64,000 nucleotides of DNA from Micromonospora chaiyaphumensis. Lineage in GTDB: Bacteria; Actinomycetota; Actinomycetes; Mycobacteriales; Micromonosporaceae. A program made the translations under genes and the position numbers. The stretch is from contig NZ_FMCS01000009.1 in assembly GCF_900091435.1 (NCBI RefSeq), positions 248,001 through 312,000 of the forward strand, read 5' to 3'. The notes beneath the pieces are model-generated. The model made no database searches, was not told where the DNA came from, and worked only from the letters and a program-made list of their open reading frames with translations. This document shows positions 16,413 through 26,000 of this stretch, piece after piece; position 1 is the stretch's first letter; each line of letters opens with the position of its first letter.

Positions 16413-17768
16413 TTGACCGACGACGTCCTGGTCGTACACGGAGGCACGCCGCTCGAAGGGCGGATCCGCGTACGCGGCGCGAAGAACCTCGTGTCGAAGG
16501 CGATGGTCGCCGCCCTGCTGGGCGACACCCCCAGCCGGCTGTTCGACGTGCCGCGGATCCGCGACGTGGAGGTCGTCCGCGGGCTGCTCGGCCTGCACGG
16601 CGTCAAGGTCAGCGACGGCGACGAGGACGGCGAGCTGGTCTTCGACCCGTCGAACGTCGAGAGCGCCAGCACCGACCAGATCAACGTGCACGCCGGTTCC
16701 AGCCGCATCCCGATCCTGTTCTGCGGCCCGCTGCTGCACCGGCTCGGTCACGCCTTCATCCCCGACCTGGGCGGCTGCCACATCGGCCCGCGCCCGATCG
16801 ACTTCCACCTCCAGGCGCTGCGCGAGTTCGGCGCGACCGTGGACAAGACCCCGGAGGGGCTGCACCTGTCGGCGCCGAACGGGCTCCACGGCACCAAGTT
16901 CGCCCTGCCGTACCCGAGCGTGGGCGCCACCGAGCAGGTGCTGCTCACCGCGGTGATGGCCGAGGGCGTCACGGAGCTGCGCAACGCGGCCGTCGAGCCT
17001 GAGATCATCGACCTCATCTGCGTGCTGCAGAAGATGGGCGCGATCATCAAGGTCCACACCGACCGGGTGATCGAGATCCAGGGCGTGAAGCGGCTCAGCG
17101 GCTACACCCACCGGCCGATCCCGGACCGGATCGAGGCGGCGAGCTGGGCGGCGGCGGCGCTGGCCACCCGGGGTCACGTCGAGGTCCTCGGCGCCCAGCA
17201 GGCCGACATGATGACCTTCCTGAACCTCTTCCGCTCGGTCGGCGGCGAGTACGAGGTGACCGACCTCCGCCCGCCGCGCGGCGGCCGGCCGGGCCAGGAG
17301 GGCGGCATCCGGTTCTGGCACCCGGGCGGTGAGTTGAACGCGGTGGCCCTGGAGACCGACGTGCACCCGGGCTTCATGACCGACTGGCAGCAGCCGCTCG
17401 TGGTGGCGCTCACCCAGGCCCGCGGCCTGTCGATCGTCCACGAGACGGTCTACGAGCAGCGGCTCGGCTACACCGAGGCGCTGAACTCGATGGGCGCCAA
17501 CATCCAGGTCTACCGGGACTGCCTGGGCGGCACCCCGTGCCGCTTCGGCCGGCGCAACTTCAAGCACTCGGCGGTGATTGCCGGCCCGAGCAAACTGCAC
17601 GCGGCCGACCTGGTGATCCCGGACCTGCGGGCCGGTTTCAGCCACCTGATCGCGGCGCTGGCCGCCGAGGGCACCTCCCGGGTCTACGGCGTCGACCTGA
17701 TCAACCGGGGCTACGAGGACTTCGAGGCCAAGCTCGCCGACCTGGGCGCGCACGTCGAGCGTCCGTAA
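16413..17768 (+). CDS. murA: UDP-N-acetylglucosamine 1-carboxyvinyltransferase (MurA)
   Basis: First committed step of peptidoglycan synthesis: transfers enolpyruvate from PEP to UDP-GlcNAc. The 451-residue protein carries the active-site Cys in LGGCHIGPRPIDFH (so fosfomycin-target type), the GAKNLVSKAMVAALL loop, and PSVGATEQVLLTAV. TTG 16413 is chosen because GGAGG lies 5 nt upstream and the first residues (LTDDVLVVHGGTPLEGRIRV) align with a remembered Streptomyces MurA that starts at the same point. In-frame GTG 16266, ATG 16314 and ATG 16356 would add 19-49 residues without homology. Followed by a terminator. Confidence 0.9.
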   Translation: MTDDVLVVHGGTPLEGRIRVRGAKNLVSKAMVAALLGDTPSRLFDVPRIRDVEVVRGLLGLHGVKVSDGDEDGELVFDPSNVESASTDQINVHAGSSRIPILFCGPLLHRLGHAFIPDLGGCHIGPRPIDFHLQALREFGATVDKTPEGLHLSAPNGLHGTKFALPYPSVGATEQVLLTAVMAEGVTELRNAAVEPEIIDLICVLQKMGAIIKVHTDRVIEIQGVKRLSGYTHRPIPDRIEAASWAAAALATRGHVEVLGAQQADMMTFLNLFRSVGGEYEVTDLRPPRGGRPGQEGGIRFWHPGGELNAVALETDVHPGFMTDWQQPLVVALTQARGLSIVHETVYEQRLGYTEALNSMGANIQVYRDCLGGTPCRFGRRNFKHSAVIAGPSKLHAADLVIPDLRAGFSHLIAALAAEGTSRVYGVDLINRGYEDFEAKLADLGAHVERP

Positions 17769-17786
17769 CGTCACACCGCTTCGTCC

Positions 17787-17819
17787 GCGCCCGGTGCACC
17801 CGCGATGTGCACCGGGCGC
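17787..17819 (+). terminator. Terminator after murA
   Basis: Perfect 13-nt arms GCGCCCGGTGCAC (17787-17799) and its complement (17807-17819) lie 18 nt after the murA stop. Confidence 0.75.
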
Positions 17820-17830
17820 GGCTGTTTGGC

Positions 17831-17836
17831 TACCCT
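17831..17836 (+). promoter_or_regulatory. -10 box TACCCT of the DUF3043 gene
   Basis: TACCCT ends 6 nt before GTG 17843, just after the murA terminator, indicating an independent leaderless transcript. Confidence 0.5.
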
Positions 17837-17842
17837 TGCCGC

Positions 17843-18442
17843 GTGCCGTCGCTGTTTCGCCGTAAGCCCACCGACCTGGTCGAGGACTCCGTCACCTCGG
17901 TGACGACCGACGAGGCGCCCACCGCTGCCCAGCCCCGGGGCTACACGCCCGCCAAGGGACGCGAGACCCCGAAGCGCCCGGCCGCCGGCCGGCGCCCCGC
18001 CGGGCCCGCGAAGCCGCTGACCAAGGAGGAGGCCCGCGAGCAGCGCCGCGCGGCGCGCGCCGAGTCGGCGGCCGAGTTCCGGCGGGAGGGCGGCCCGCGC
18101 GACCGGGGCCCCGAGCGGCTGCTGGCCCGCAACGTGGTCGACTCCCGGCGCACGGTGGGCACCTGGTTCTTCGGCGGCGCGCTGATCGTGCTGCTCGGTT
18201 CCAACCAGGCCATGCCGCCGATCGTCCGGCTGCTGTCGAACCTGCTGTGGGGCGCACTGGCGCTCGGCGTGGTGATCGACTCGGTGCTGATCGCGCGGAA
18301 GATCAAGAAGCTGGTCCGCGAGCGCTTCCCGAAGAGCACCGAGCGGCTCGGCTCGCTCTACTTCTACGCGATCATGCGGTCGATCACGTTCCGCAAGATG
18401 CGCGCCCCGGCGCCGCGGGTGAACATCGGCGACAAGATCTGA
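17843..18442 (+). CDS. DUF3043 membrane protein
   Basis: A 199-residue actinobacterial protein of unknown function. The N-terminal half is a basic, Pro/Ala/Arg-rich cytosolic segment containing PLTKEEAREQRRAARAESAA. Two membrane helices follow (TWFFGGALIVLLGSNQAMPP, then LLWGALALGVVIDSVLIA), and the tail KIKKLVRERFPKSTERLGSL returns to the cytosol. This arrangement fits DUF3043. The GTG start is supported by a -10 box 6 nt upstream. In mycobacteria a similar gene appears at the same point beside glycerate kinase (Rv2206 position, from memory). Confidence 0.85.
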   Translation: MPSLFRRKPTDLVEDSVTSVTTDEAPTAAQPRGYTPAKGRETPKRPAAGRRPAGPAKPLTKEEAREQRRAARAESAAEFRREGGPRDRGPERLLARNVVDSRRTVGTWFFGGALIVLLGSNQAMPPIVRLLSNLLWGALALGVVIDSVLIARKIKKLVRERFPKSTERLGSLYFYAIMRSITFRKMRAPAPRVNIGDKI

Positions 18443-18493
18443 CCGGGCTCACCCGGACTTCTGGGCGCGTCTGACGCCGCGCCGAGACCTGGA

Positions 18494-18529
18494 ACCGGCC
18501 CCTTCCCGCCTCGGCGGGGAGGGGCCGGT
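18494..18529. terminator. Shared terminator between convergent DUF3043 and azlD
   Basis: Arms of 17 nt (18494-18510 and 18513-18529) pair with one G-U mismatch around a TC turn. The hairpin lies between two convergent stops and could serve both. Confidence 0.7.
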
Positions 18530-18536
18530 GTCGTCG

Positions 18537-18845
18537 TCAGGCCACCCCGAGCAGGCGCAGCAGCGCCGTGGTGCCCGCAGCCGCGACCACGATCAGCACG
18601 AAGGGCGCCCGGCGCCAGGCGAGCACGAGGCCGACCAGCACCCCGGCGGGCCGGGCGTAGCCGGCGAAGCCGCCGGCCTCGGTCAGCGCCGCGGTGGCGG
18701 CGAGCGCGGCCAGCAGCGCGGCGGCGGCGACCGGCAGCAGGTGGCGGGACCACTCGGGCAGTTCCAGCCGGTCGCGCAGCAGCACTCCCGCGACGCGGAA
18801 GCCGTAGGTGCCGGTGGCCAGGGCGAGGATCACCGCGATCAGCAT
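18537..18845 (-). CDS. azlD: Branched-chain amino acid exporter subunit AzlD
   Basis: Small membrane partner of AzlC; the pair exports branched-chain amino acids or their analogues. The 102-residue product has three to four membrane helices and family features TGTYGFRVAGVLLRDRLELP and WRRAPFVLIVVAAAGTTALLR. Its ATG at 18845 lies seven bases inside the end of azlC, so the two are translationally coupled. It ends next to a hairpin. Confidence 0.85.
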   Translation of the reverse strand: MLIAVILALATGTYGFRVAGVLLRDRLELPEWSRHLLPVAAAALLAALAATAALTEAGGFAGYARPAGVLVGLVLAWRRAPFVLIVVAAAGTTALLRLLGVA

Positions 18846-19633
18846 GACGCCTCCCCGGCCCGCACGACCCGCGACTCGTCGTCGTCCCCCGGCCCGGCGT
18901 GGTCCGCCGACCTGCCGCCGGGGTGGGCCGGCGCGGCGCCATCCGGCGCGGCCGCCGCGCGGCGGCGGGCCAGCACGGGCAGGACCAGCGCGGCGAGCGC
19001 GAGCAGCACCGGCAGCCCGGCCGGCAGCAGCGGGGTGGCCAGCACGGCCAGCGCGGCGCCGGTGAGCGCCACCCGGCGGGTCTCCCGGTCGCGCAGGCCG
19101 GGCAGCAGCAGGGCGGCCAGCCCGGCCGGGAAGGCGGCGTCGAGACCCAGGGCGCCCGGGTCGCCGACCGCGCCGCCGGCCACCACGCCGAGGACGGTGC
19201 CGGCGTTCCAGGCCAGGAAGAGCAGCACCCCGGCGAGCCAGAACGCCCGCCGCCGCTCCGGCCCGGCCGGGCGGGCCAGCGCGAACGCGGTCGCCTCGTC
19301 GGTCATGAAGTGGCTGCCGAGCAGCCGCTGCCAGCGCCGCGGGCCCAAGGCGCCGCCGAGGGCCAGGCCGAACGGCAGGTGCCGGGCGTTGAGCAGCAGG
19401 CCGGCGAGGACCGCCGCGAGGGGGCTGCCGGCCGCGATCAGGCCCACGGCCATGAACTGGGCTCCGCCGGCGTAGAGCAGCACCGACATGGACAGGGTCG
19501 CCCAGGCGGGCAGGCCGGCGGCCACCGCCACGGCGCCGAACGAGGCGCCCACGGCGACCATCGCCGCGCCGATGGCGGCGACGTCGCGGAGGATCCGGCC
19601 GTCGCGCGTTCGATATGCCGTACGCATGTCCAT
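18839..19633 (-). CDS. azlC: Branched-chain amino acid exporter AzlC
   Basis: Integral membrane exporter subunit. The 264-residue product has about six helices and the AzlC motifs LLYAGGAQFMAVGLI, LLNARHLPFGLAL and LGSHFMTDEATAFAL. The C-terminal 50 residues are Pro/Arg/Asp-rich and extend beyond the family core. ATG 19633 is chosen over GTG 19651; a third ATG at 19627 is also possible, so the start is uncertain by a few codons. It is divergent from an XRE-cupin gene that probably controls it. Confidence 0.87.
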   Translation of the reverse strand: MDMRTAYRTRDGRILRDVAAIGAAMVAVGASFGAVAVAAGLPAWATLSMSVLLYAGGAQFMAVGLIAAGSPLAAVLAGLLLNARHLPFGLALGGALGPRRWQRLLGSHFMTDEATAFALARPAGPERRRAFWLAGVLLFLAWNAGTVLGVVAGGAVGDPGALGLDAAFPAGLAALLLPGLRDRETRRVALTGAALAVLATPLLPAGLPVLLALAALVLPVLARRRAAAAPDGAAPAHPGGRSADHAGPGDDDESRVVRAGEASC

Positions 19634-19655
19634 TATCCTGAACACGAGCACCCGC

Positions 19656-19671
19656 GTTCGTCAAACCGAAC
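19656..19671. promoter_or_regulatory. Candidate operator between azlC and the XRE-cupin gene
   Basis: Inverted repeat GTTCG-N6-CGAAC sits in the 60-nt divergent region, 22 nt before both starts. It is a plausible site for the adjacent XRE-type regulator; no consensus is known to me. Confidence 0.35.
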
Positions 19672-19693
19672 AAACAGACCACTGGAGCGAACA

Positions 19694-20254
19694 ATGGCCA
19701 TCGACCCCGCTCCCCCGCTCGCCACCATCGCGGCCGCCCTGCGCCGCGAGCGCGACCGGGCGGGCCTGTCGCTGACCGAGCTGGCCCGGCGCGCCGGCAT
19801 CGCCAAGTCCACCCTGTCCCAGCTGGAGTCGGGAGCCGGCAATCCCAGTGTCGAGACCCTCTGGGCCCTCGGCGTGGCGCTCGGCGTGCCGTTCAGCCGC
19901 CTGGTCGAACCGCCCGTGGCCGCCGTGCGGGTGGTCCGGGCCGGCGAGGGCCCGCGGATCCGCTCCGAGCACGCCGACTTCTCGGCCACCCTGCTCGCCG
20001 CCGGCGCCCCGCACATCCGGCGTGACGTCTACGTGATGGAGCTGGAACCCGGGGCCGTGCGGCTCGCCGAGGCCCACACGCCGCGCAGCGTCGAGCACGT
20101 CGTGGTCGCGGCCGGCCGGATGCGCGTCGGCCCCGAGACCGACCCGGTCGAGCTGGGACCGGGCGACTACGCCACGTTCCCCGGCGACGTCCCGCACCGG
20201 TACGAGGCACTGGCCCCCGGCACCTTCGCCGTGCTCGTGATGGAACACCCGTGA
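19694..20254 (+). CDS. XRE-family regulator with C-terminal cupin
   Basis: A 186-residue one-component regulator. Residues 10-70 form an HTH_3 domain (LSLTELARRAGIAKSTLSQL, with the recognition helix TLSQLESG). Residues 105-180 are a cupin barrel (SVEHVVVAAGRM, LGPGDYATFPGDVPHRYEAL), the usual small-ligand sensor in this family. It starts with ATG 19694 with GGAG 7 nt upstream. Divergence from azlCD, with a palindrome between, indicates it senses an amino acid or analogue and controls that exporter; this is inferred from context. Confidence 0.88.
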   Translation: MAIDPAPPLATIAAALRRERDRAGLSLTELARRAGIAKSTLSQLESGAGNPSVETLWALGVALGVPFSRLVEPPVAAVRVVRAGEGPRIRSEHADFSATLLAAGAPHIRRDVYVMELEPGAVRLAEAHTPRSVEHVVVAAGRMRVGPETDPVELGPGDYATFPGDVPHRYEALAPGTFAVLVMEHP

Positions 20255-20264
20255 CGGCGGACGC

Positions 20265-21233
20265 TCAACCCACCTCGGCCGGGGCCCGGTAGAGCCGGGC
20301 CACGACCTCCTCGATGTCCGGTTCCACGATCGAGATGTCCCGCAACGTGGCCAGGCCCGCCAGCCCGGCCACCACCTCGGCGACGCTCGCCGACTCCAGC
20401 GCGAAGACCAGCCGGCGCCCGTCCGCCTCGACCCGCTGCACGGGCGCGCCCGGCAGCTCCGGCGGCGCGGGCAACGCGGCGTCCAGCTCGGCGACCACCA
20501 TCCGGCGGGAGCCGTACCGGCTGTGCAGTGCGGCGATCGACCCGTCGTGCACCACCCGCCCGTGGTCGATCACCACCAGCCGCCGGCAGAGCCGCTCGAT
20601 GTCGGCCAGGTCGTGGGTGGTGAGCACCAGGGTGGTGTCGCCGGCCCGGCCCAGCTCCGCCAGGAAGCCGCGGACGGCCTGCTTGCTGACCACGTCCAGC
20701 CCGATGGTCGGCTCGTCCAGGAAGAGCACCTCGGGGCCGTGCAGCAGGGCGGCGGTCAGCTCGCCGCGCATCCGCTGGCCGAGGGAGAGCTGCCGGACCG
20801 GGGTGTCGAGGAACTCGTCCAGGTCGAGCAGGCTCCGGCAGCGGGCCAGCCGGGCCGCGTGCTCGCCCGGCGGCACCCGGTAGACGTGCCGCAGCAGCGC
20901 GAACGAGTCCCGCAGCGGCAGGTCCCACCAGAGCTGCGAGCGCTGCCCGAAGACCACGCCGATGCGCAGCGCCAGCCGGGTCCGGTCGGCCACCGGACGC
21001 AGCCCGCAGACCCGGGCGCGGCCCGCCGAGGGCATCAGCACGCCGGTGAGCATCTTCAGCGTGGTCGACTTGCCGGCGCCGTTCGGACCGATGTAGCCGA
21101 GCATCTCGCCCCGCTCCACCCGCAGGTCCACCCCGTCGACAGCGGTGACCGTCCGCTTCTCCCGGCGCAGCCGCCCGGCCCGCACCCGGACGGTGAACTC
21201 CTTGCGCAGCCCGTCCATCTCGATGACGCTCAT
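20265..21233 (-). CDS. ABC-2 exporter ATP-binding protein (COG4586 type)
   Basis: ATPase of a three-gene exporter. The 322-residue protein has Walker A GPNGAGKST, Q-loop VVFGQRSQLWWDLP, signature LSLGQRMRGEL, Walker B VLFLDEPTIGLD and the switch His in LTTHD. The Q-loop region WWDLP and the long C-terminal domain after residue 235 mark the COG4586 group, which pairs with COG4587 and COG3694 permeases (sometimes called viologen or daunorubicin-like exporters). Its ATG overlaps the permease stop by four bases. Substrate is unknown. Confidence 0.9.
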   Translation of the reverse strand: MSVIEMDGLRKEFTVRVRAGRLRREKRTVTAVDGVDLRVERGEMLGYIGPNGAGKSTTLKMLTGVLMPSAGRARVCGLRPVADRTRLALRIGVVFGQRSQLWWDLPLRDSFALLRHVYRVPPGEHAARLARCRSLLDLDEFLDTPVRQLSLGQRMRGELTAALLHGPEVLFLDEPTIGLDVVSKQAVRGFLAELGRAGDTTLVLTTHDLADIERLCRRLVVIDHGRVVHDGSIAALHSRYGSRRMVVAELDAALPAPPELPGAPVQRVEADGRRLVFALESASVAEVVAGLAGLATLRDISIVEPDIEEVVARLYRAPAEVG

Positions 21234-22048
21234 GACCCCGTACTCCGGTAGTGGCGGATCCCGACGCGCCAGGCCAGGGCGGCGACCGCCGCGGCGACCA
21301 GCGCGACGCCCGGTGAAGCCCAGCCCACCCAGGCCGGCAGGCCCAGCGGGTCGGCCCGGCCCAGCAGCGCCAGCGCCGGGTGGTAACTGACGAAGGCGAA
21401 ACCCATCCCGTACGCGAAGAGCGCGCGGAACCAGCCGCCGTAGACGGTGACCGGGTACGAGGTGAAGTCGCGCCCGCCGTAGGTGACCGAGTTGGCCAGC
21501 TCCCCCGAGTCGATCCAGTAGAACGACACGGTCGCCGTGGTGACGAAGACCGCGGCGAAGAAGACCACGGCGGCCGGCGGCGCGACCAGCGCCAGCGCGA
21601 CCCGGCCCGGCGTCCAGTCGATGCCGGCCGAGGCGAGCGCGAACACGAGCACGGCCAGCCCGAAGACCGCCCGGGAGACCTTGCGCAGCGGCAGGTCCAT
21701 GAGCAGCAGCTGGGGCAGCGCGGCCAGCGGCCGGACCAGCACGGCGTCGAAGAGGCCGGTGCGGACGTACCGGGGCAGCCGTTCGATGTTGCCGACCAGC
21801 AGGTCGGCGGTGGCGAACGCGGACGACGAGAGGCCCACGACCACCAGCGTCTCGCGGAGCGTGAACCCGCCCAGCTCCCGGGTGACGCCGAACAGCACCA
21901 GCACGGTCAGCACGTCGAACACGGTGGCGCCCATGTTGCCCACCAGGTCCACGACGAACGAGGTCCGGTACGCCGCCTGCGACCGGGCCTGCGCCCCGAG
22001 CAGCGCCCGGTACGCCCGCAGCGCCCCGGTCGCGCCCGGCTCAGCCAC
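21230..22048 (-). CDS. ABC-2 family permease subunit 1
   Basis: A 272-residue membrane protein with six predicted helices, including TSFVVDLVGNMGATVFDVLT and GFTLRETLVVVGLSSSAFAT. It matches the COG3694-like permease of the same exporter class. It overlaps the upstream permease by eight bases and the downstream ATPase by four, so all three are made together. The cytosolic loop before helix 3 (ERLPRYVRTGLFDAVLVRPL) is a typical ATPase-contact segment. Confidence 0.87.
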   Translation of the reverse strand: MAEPGATGALRAYRALLGAQARSQAAYRTSFVVDLVGNMGATVFDVLTVLVLFGVTRELGGFTLRETLVVVGLSSSAFATADLLVGNIERLPRYVRTGLFDAVLVRPLAALPQLLLMDLPLRKVSRAVFGLAVLVFALASAGIDWTPGRVALALVAPPAAVVFFAAVFVTTATVSFYWIDSGELANSVTYGGRDFTSYPVTVYGGWFRALFAYGMGFAFVSYHPALALLGRADPLGLPAWVGWASPGVALVAAAVAALAWRVGIRHYRSTGS

Positions 22049-22892
22049 CCTGCACCACCAGCCGGTGCTCGGCCCGGCGCTGCACCAGCCGGCAGAGCGC
22101 CAGCAGCAGCACCGCCCAGCCGACCTGGAGCCCGACCAGGCCCAGCTCGGTCGGCATCGGCTCCCGCTCGACCAGCACGTCGAGCGGGACCTGCAACAGG
22201 CTCGGGAACGGGGTGGCGTACCGCAGCGTGGCCTCCAGCCAGCCCGGGAGGAAGCCGAGCGGGAAGTAGAGGCCGGCCAGCACGCCGGAGCCCAGCGTCC
22301 AGAGGATCATCGGCCCGCGGACGTCCTGCAACCAGTACGCGCTGGCGTTGACCAGGTAGCGGCAGCCGAAGCAGACGACCACGGCGAGCAGCACGGAGAG
22401 CCCGAACAGCGGCAGGGTGGCCCAGTGCCGGGGCAGGTAGACCTCGAAGAAGAACGGGCCGATCACCACCGGCGGCAGCAGCCGGGCCAGCGAGGCGAAC
22501 CCGGCCCGGCCCAGGTCGGTGGCGAGGTAGCTGGTCACCGGGTGCACCGGGCGGAGCAGGTCGGCGGCGATCTCGCCGGTCCGGATCCGGTCGGCCAGCT
22601 CGGTCCAGCCCCAGATCGCGATCACGGCGAGCAGCCCCTGCCCGGCCCAGACGAAGGTGCCGAGCTGGGCCCGGTCGTAGCCGGCCACCGTGCCGGCCGC
22701 GCCGGCCACCGCCAGGAAGATGTAGCAGCGCAGGAAACCGAAGACCGTGTTGGTCACGACGCCCGCCACGGCGGCCTGCCCGTAGGTGGCGTGACGCCGG
22801 AAACCGGAGGCGGCTATCGCGCCGAATGTCCGAAACCATCGGGTAACGTTTGGATCCGTGGGCGGTGCCACAGTGGCGGTGACTGAGCCCAC
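22041..22892 (-). CDS. ABC-2 family permease subunit 2
   Basis: A 283-residue membrane protein, the second permease of the exporter. Helices occur around AAVAGVVTNTVFGFLRCYIF, WAGQGLLAVIAIWGWTELAD and RGPMILWTLGSGVLAGLYFP. The loop TELADRIRTGEIAADLLRPV mirrors the RTGLFDAVLVRPL loop of the other permease. GTG 22892 is chosen because GGAGGG lies about 8 nt upstream; an upstream TTG opening lacks support. First gene of the operon, divergent from the giant WG-repeat gene with 161 nt between. Confidence 0.86.
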   Translation of the reverse strand: MGSVTATVAPPTDPNVTRWFRTFGAIAASGFRRHATYGQAAVAGVVTNTVFGFLRCYIFLAVAGAAGTVAGYDRAQLGTFVWAGQGLLAVIAIWGWTELADRIRTGEIAADLLRPVHPVTSYLATDLGRAGFASLARLLPPVVIGPFFFEVYLPRHWATLPLFGLSVLLAVVVCFGCRYLVNASAYWLQDVRGPMILWTLGSGVLAGLYFPLGFLPGWLEATLRYATPFPSLLQVPLDVLVEREPMPTELGLVGLQVGWAVLLLALCRLVQRRAEHRLVVQGG

Positions 22893-23053
22893 GCCGCTAC
22901 CCTCCTTCCGCAGCCACGACGTGCTGGACCGGGCGACTCTACCGGCGCGACGGGTGCCCAGCGCGACAATTTCCAACGAGGTGACATCGCCGTGAGCGAG
23001 CGACGCGAGCCGGCCCCGGGGCCGCGCCGCGCGGGCGGCGACAGGGTCTCCCG

Positions 23054-26000
23054 ATGAGCGGCTGGGACCGCTGGCGCGAGCCGGCCGAACCGTCCTGGGC
23101 GGCCGAACCCACCCACGAGTGGCATCCGCAGTTCCCGGGCCAGCGCTATCCGGGCGACATCGGCCTCGAGTACCTGACCCCGCCGGCGCCGCGCGGCCGG
23201 GCCGTTGTCGGCCGGGCCGAGGTGCACCCGGTCAGCCCGGCGCCGGGAGGCGAGGACGCGTACCCGGTCAGCCCGGCGGGACCGGACGACCTGGACCGGC
23301 GGCGTGGTCCGCACCCCGTCAGCCCGGCCGGACCCGGCGGCCTCGACCGGCGACGCGGCACGTACCCCGTCAGCCCTGCGGGGCCTGATGGCCTGGACCG
23401 GCGGCGTGGCACCTACCCGGTCAGCCCCGCCGCGCCCGACGACCTCGACCGGCGGCGCGGCACCAGCCCCGTCAGCCCGGCGGGACCCGACGACCTGGAC
23501 CGGCGGCGCAGGGCGTATCCGGGCGGCCCCGACGATCTCGACCGGCGGCGCGGGGCGTACCCGGTCAGCCCCGCCGGACCGGACGACCTCGACGGCCGGC
23601 GCGGCGCGCGTCCGGACGGCAACGGGCGGCGGCCCGACGACGGTCCCCGGCGCGGCGCGCCGGACGACCGGTTCGACCAGCGATGGGTACGCCCGGAGGC
23701 GGCGCGCGGGACGGCGCCGCACCGGCCGGTCTCCCCCGCTCCCGAGCCCGGCTGGATGCCGGAGCCCGACGAGTACCCCCACCACGCGCCGCGATCGGGC
23801 CGGCCGGAGCAGCACCGCGGCCCGGCGGACGGCCGGACCAACCCGCCGCCGGGCGGGCCGGTGGACCGGCGGGAACCGGCGTTCGACGGCCGGCGCGACC
23901 GGGCGTTCGACGGCCGGCGTGAGCCGGGCTTTGACGGCCGGCGTGATCCGGGCTTCGACGACCGGCGGGAGGCACGGTTCGACGGCGAGCGCGTGGCGGC
24001 GGTCGACGGGCGGACCGGTCGGCGGGAGGCCGACCCCGGGCGTCCGGCGGAGCGACGCGACCAGGAGGCGCCCGGTCGGGACGACCAGGGGTTCGCCGGC
24101 CGCCGCGACGCCGGGGCAGCCCGTCCGGACCCGCGGAACCAGGACCTCCGCCAGCCCGCCGGCCCCCGGTTCGACGGGCCGCCGCGGGGTGAGCCGGGCC
24201 GGGGTTACGACGGACCGCCGCGTGGCGAGTCGGGTCGCGGGCTCGACGGACCGCCGCGCCGGGAACCGGACCGGGGATACGAGGGGACACCGCGCCGGGA
24301 ACCGGGATACGACGGACCGCCGCGACGGGAGGCGGCCGCGCGGGCCGAGACGTACCGGGAGGGGCCCGAGGTCGGGCGCCGGCCGATGGACCCGTACCGC
24401 GCCGAGCCGGGTGGGTACGGCGAGTCGCGTCCCGCCGCGTTCCGGCCCGAGGAGCGCCGGGAAGGTCAGCGGCCGCCCGGCGACCGCACCCGCCCGCAGC
24501 ACGGGGAATGGCCGGTCGTCGAGCGGCGACCGCGTACCGAGCCGGCCGCGTACCGGCCCGACGAGCGGCACCGTCCGTCGGTCGACCGGCCGGGCCCCGA
24601 CGCCCGCCCCGCCCGCCCGATGGACGAGGCGGCCCGCTACGACGGCCCCCGCCCCGAGTCGCGCGCCCCGGCGCCGGACATTGTCGGCCCACGGCCCGAG
24701 CCGGCCCGACCCCGCCCGCAGCCGGCCGAGGAGGCGGCCCGCTACGACGGCCCCCGCGCCGAGTCGCGCGTCCCGCGGCCGGAGGTTGTCGGCCCACGGC
24801 CGGAGCCGGCCCGTCCGCGCCCGGAACCGATGGACGGCCGGCCGGAGCCGGTCCGTCCCCGGCCCGAGGTCAACGGTCCCCGCCCCGGGTCGGTCGGGCC
24901 TGGGCCGGAGTCCGGCCGGCCTGAGTCGACCGCTCCCCGACCTGAACCGGTCGTGCGCCGGCCCGAGTCGGTCGGGCCTCGACCGGAGTCGGTCGAGCCG
25001 CGGCCTGATTCGGCCGCTCCGCGTCCTGAACCGGTCGGGCCTCGCCCGGAGTTCCGGCCGCAACCCGACGGGTGGCAGGGACGGCCGGGCGAGCCCGGAC
25101 CGGCCCGGCCGGGCGACGGCTGGCGACCGCCGGTCGAGCCGGCGGCGCGTACCCGCCCGGACGAGCTTCGGGACCGACCCGTGCGTCCCGACGAGGTCCG
25201 GCAGCAGCCCCCGCCCGGCACCCGACCGGACCAGGGGCGCGAGGCTGCCGTGCCGGCCGCCCCGACCCGCCCCGGGGAGCGGCAGGACCGGCCGATGGCA
25301 CCGCCTCCGCCGCGGCCCGACGAGGCCCGCCAGCGTCCCGTGCCGTCGGCGCACCCGGACGAGTGGCGTCAGCCGGCGCAGCCGGACCAGCTGCGTCAGC
25401 CGGCCCCGCCGGCCCGGCCCGACGACGTCCGGCGGTCACCGGTGGAGCCCGCGACCCGCCCGGACCCACGCCGGGCGGCACCCCACTCCGACGCGCCCCT
25501 GCCGGCCACGCCGGTGTCGGGTGCGCCGGTGTCGGCTGCGCCGGCCGCCGACGCGCCCGTCTCCGGCATGCCCGTGCCAGGAGCACCCGTGTCTGCACCG
25601 CCGGTCTTCGGCGCGCCCGTGCCGGGAGCACCCGTGTCTGCGCCGCCGGTCTTCGGCGCGCCCGTGCCGGTGCGGCCGGCGTCCGGCGCACCCGTGTCCG
25701 GCCCACCGATTCCCGCGGCCCCCGTCTCGGGCGCCCCCACCACCGGCGAGCCGGTCCCCGGCGCGCCCATCCCTGACGCGCCCACCTCTGACGCGCCGAC
25801 CTCTGGTGCGCCCGGTTCGGGTCGGCCGACCGGCTCCGGCGACCGATCGGCGCCGGGCGACCGCTTCGACCGGCCGACGGAACCGGCCGCGACCCCACCC
25901 GCCTACCCTGCCGAGCGGCCGGCGGTCGACCGCCCCCGGACCGCCCCGCCACCGCAGGCCGGGCCCGGCGAGACGCCGGCAGCGGCCGCACCGGGCCGAC

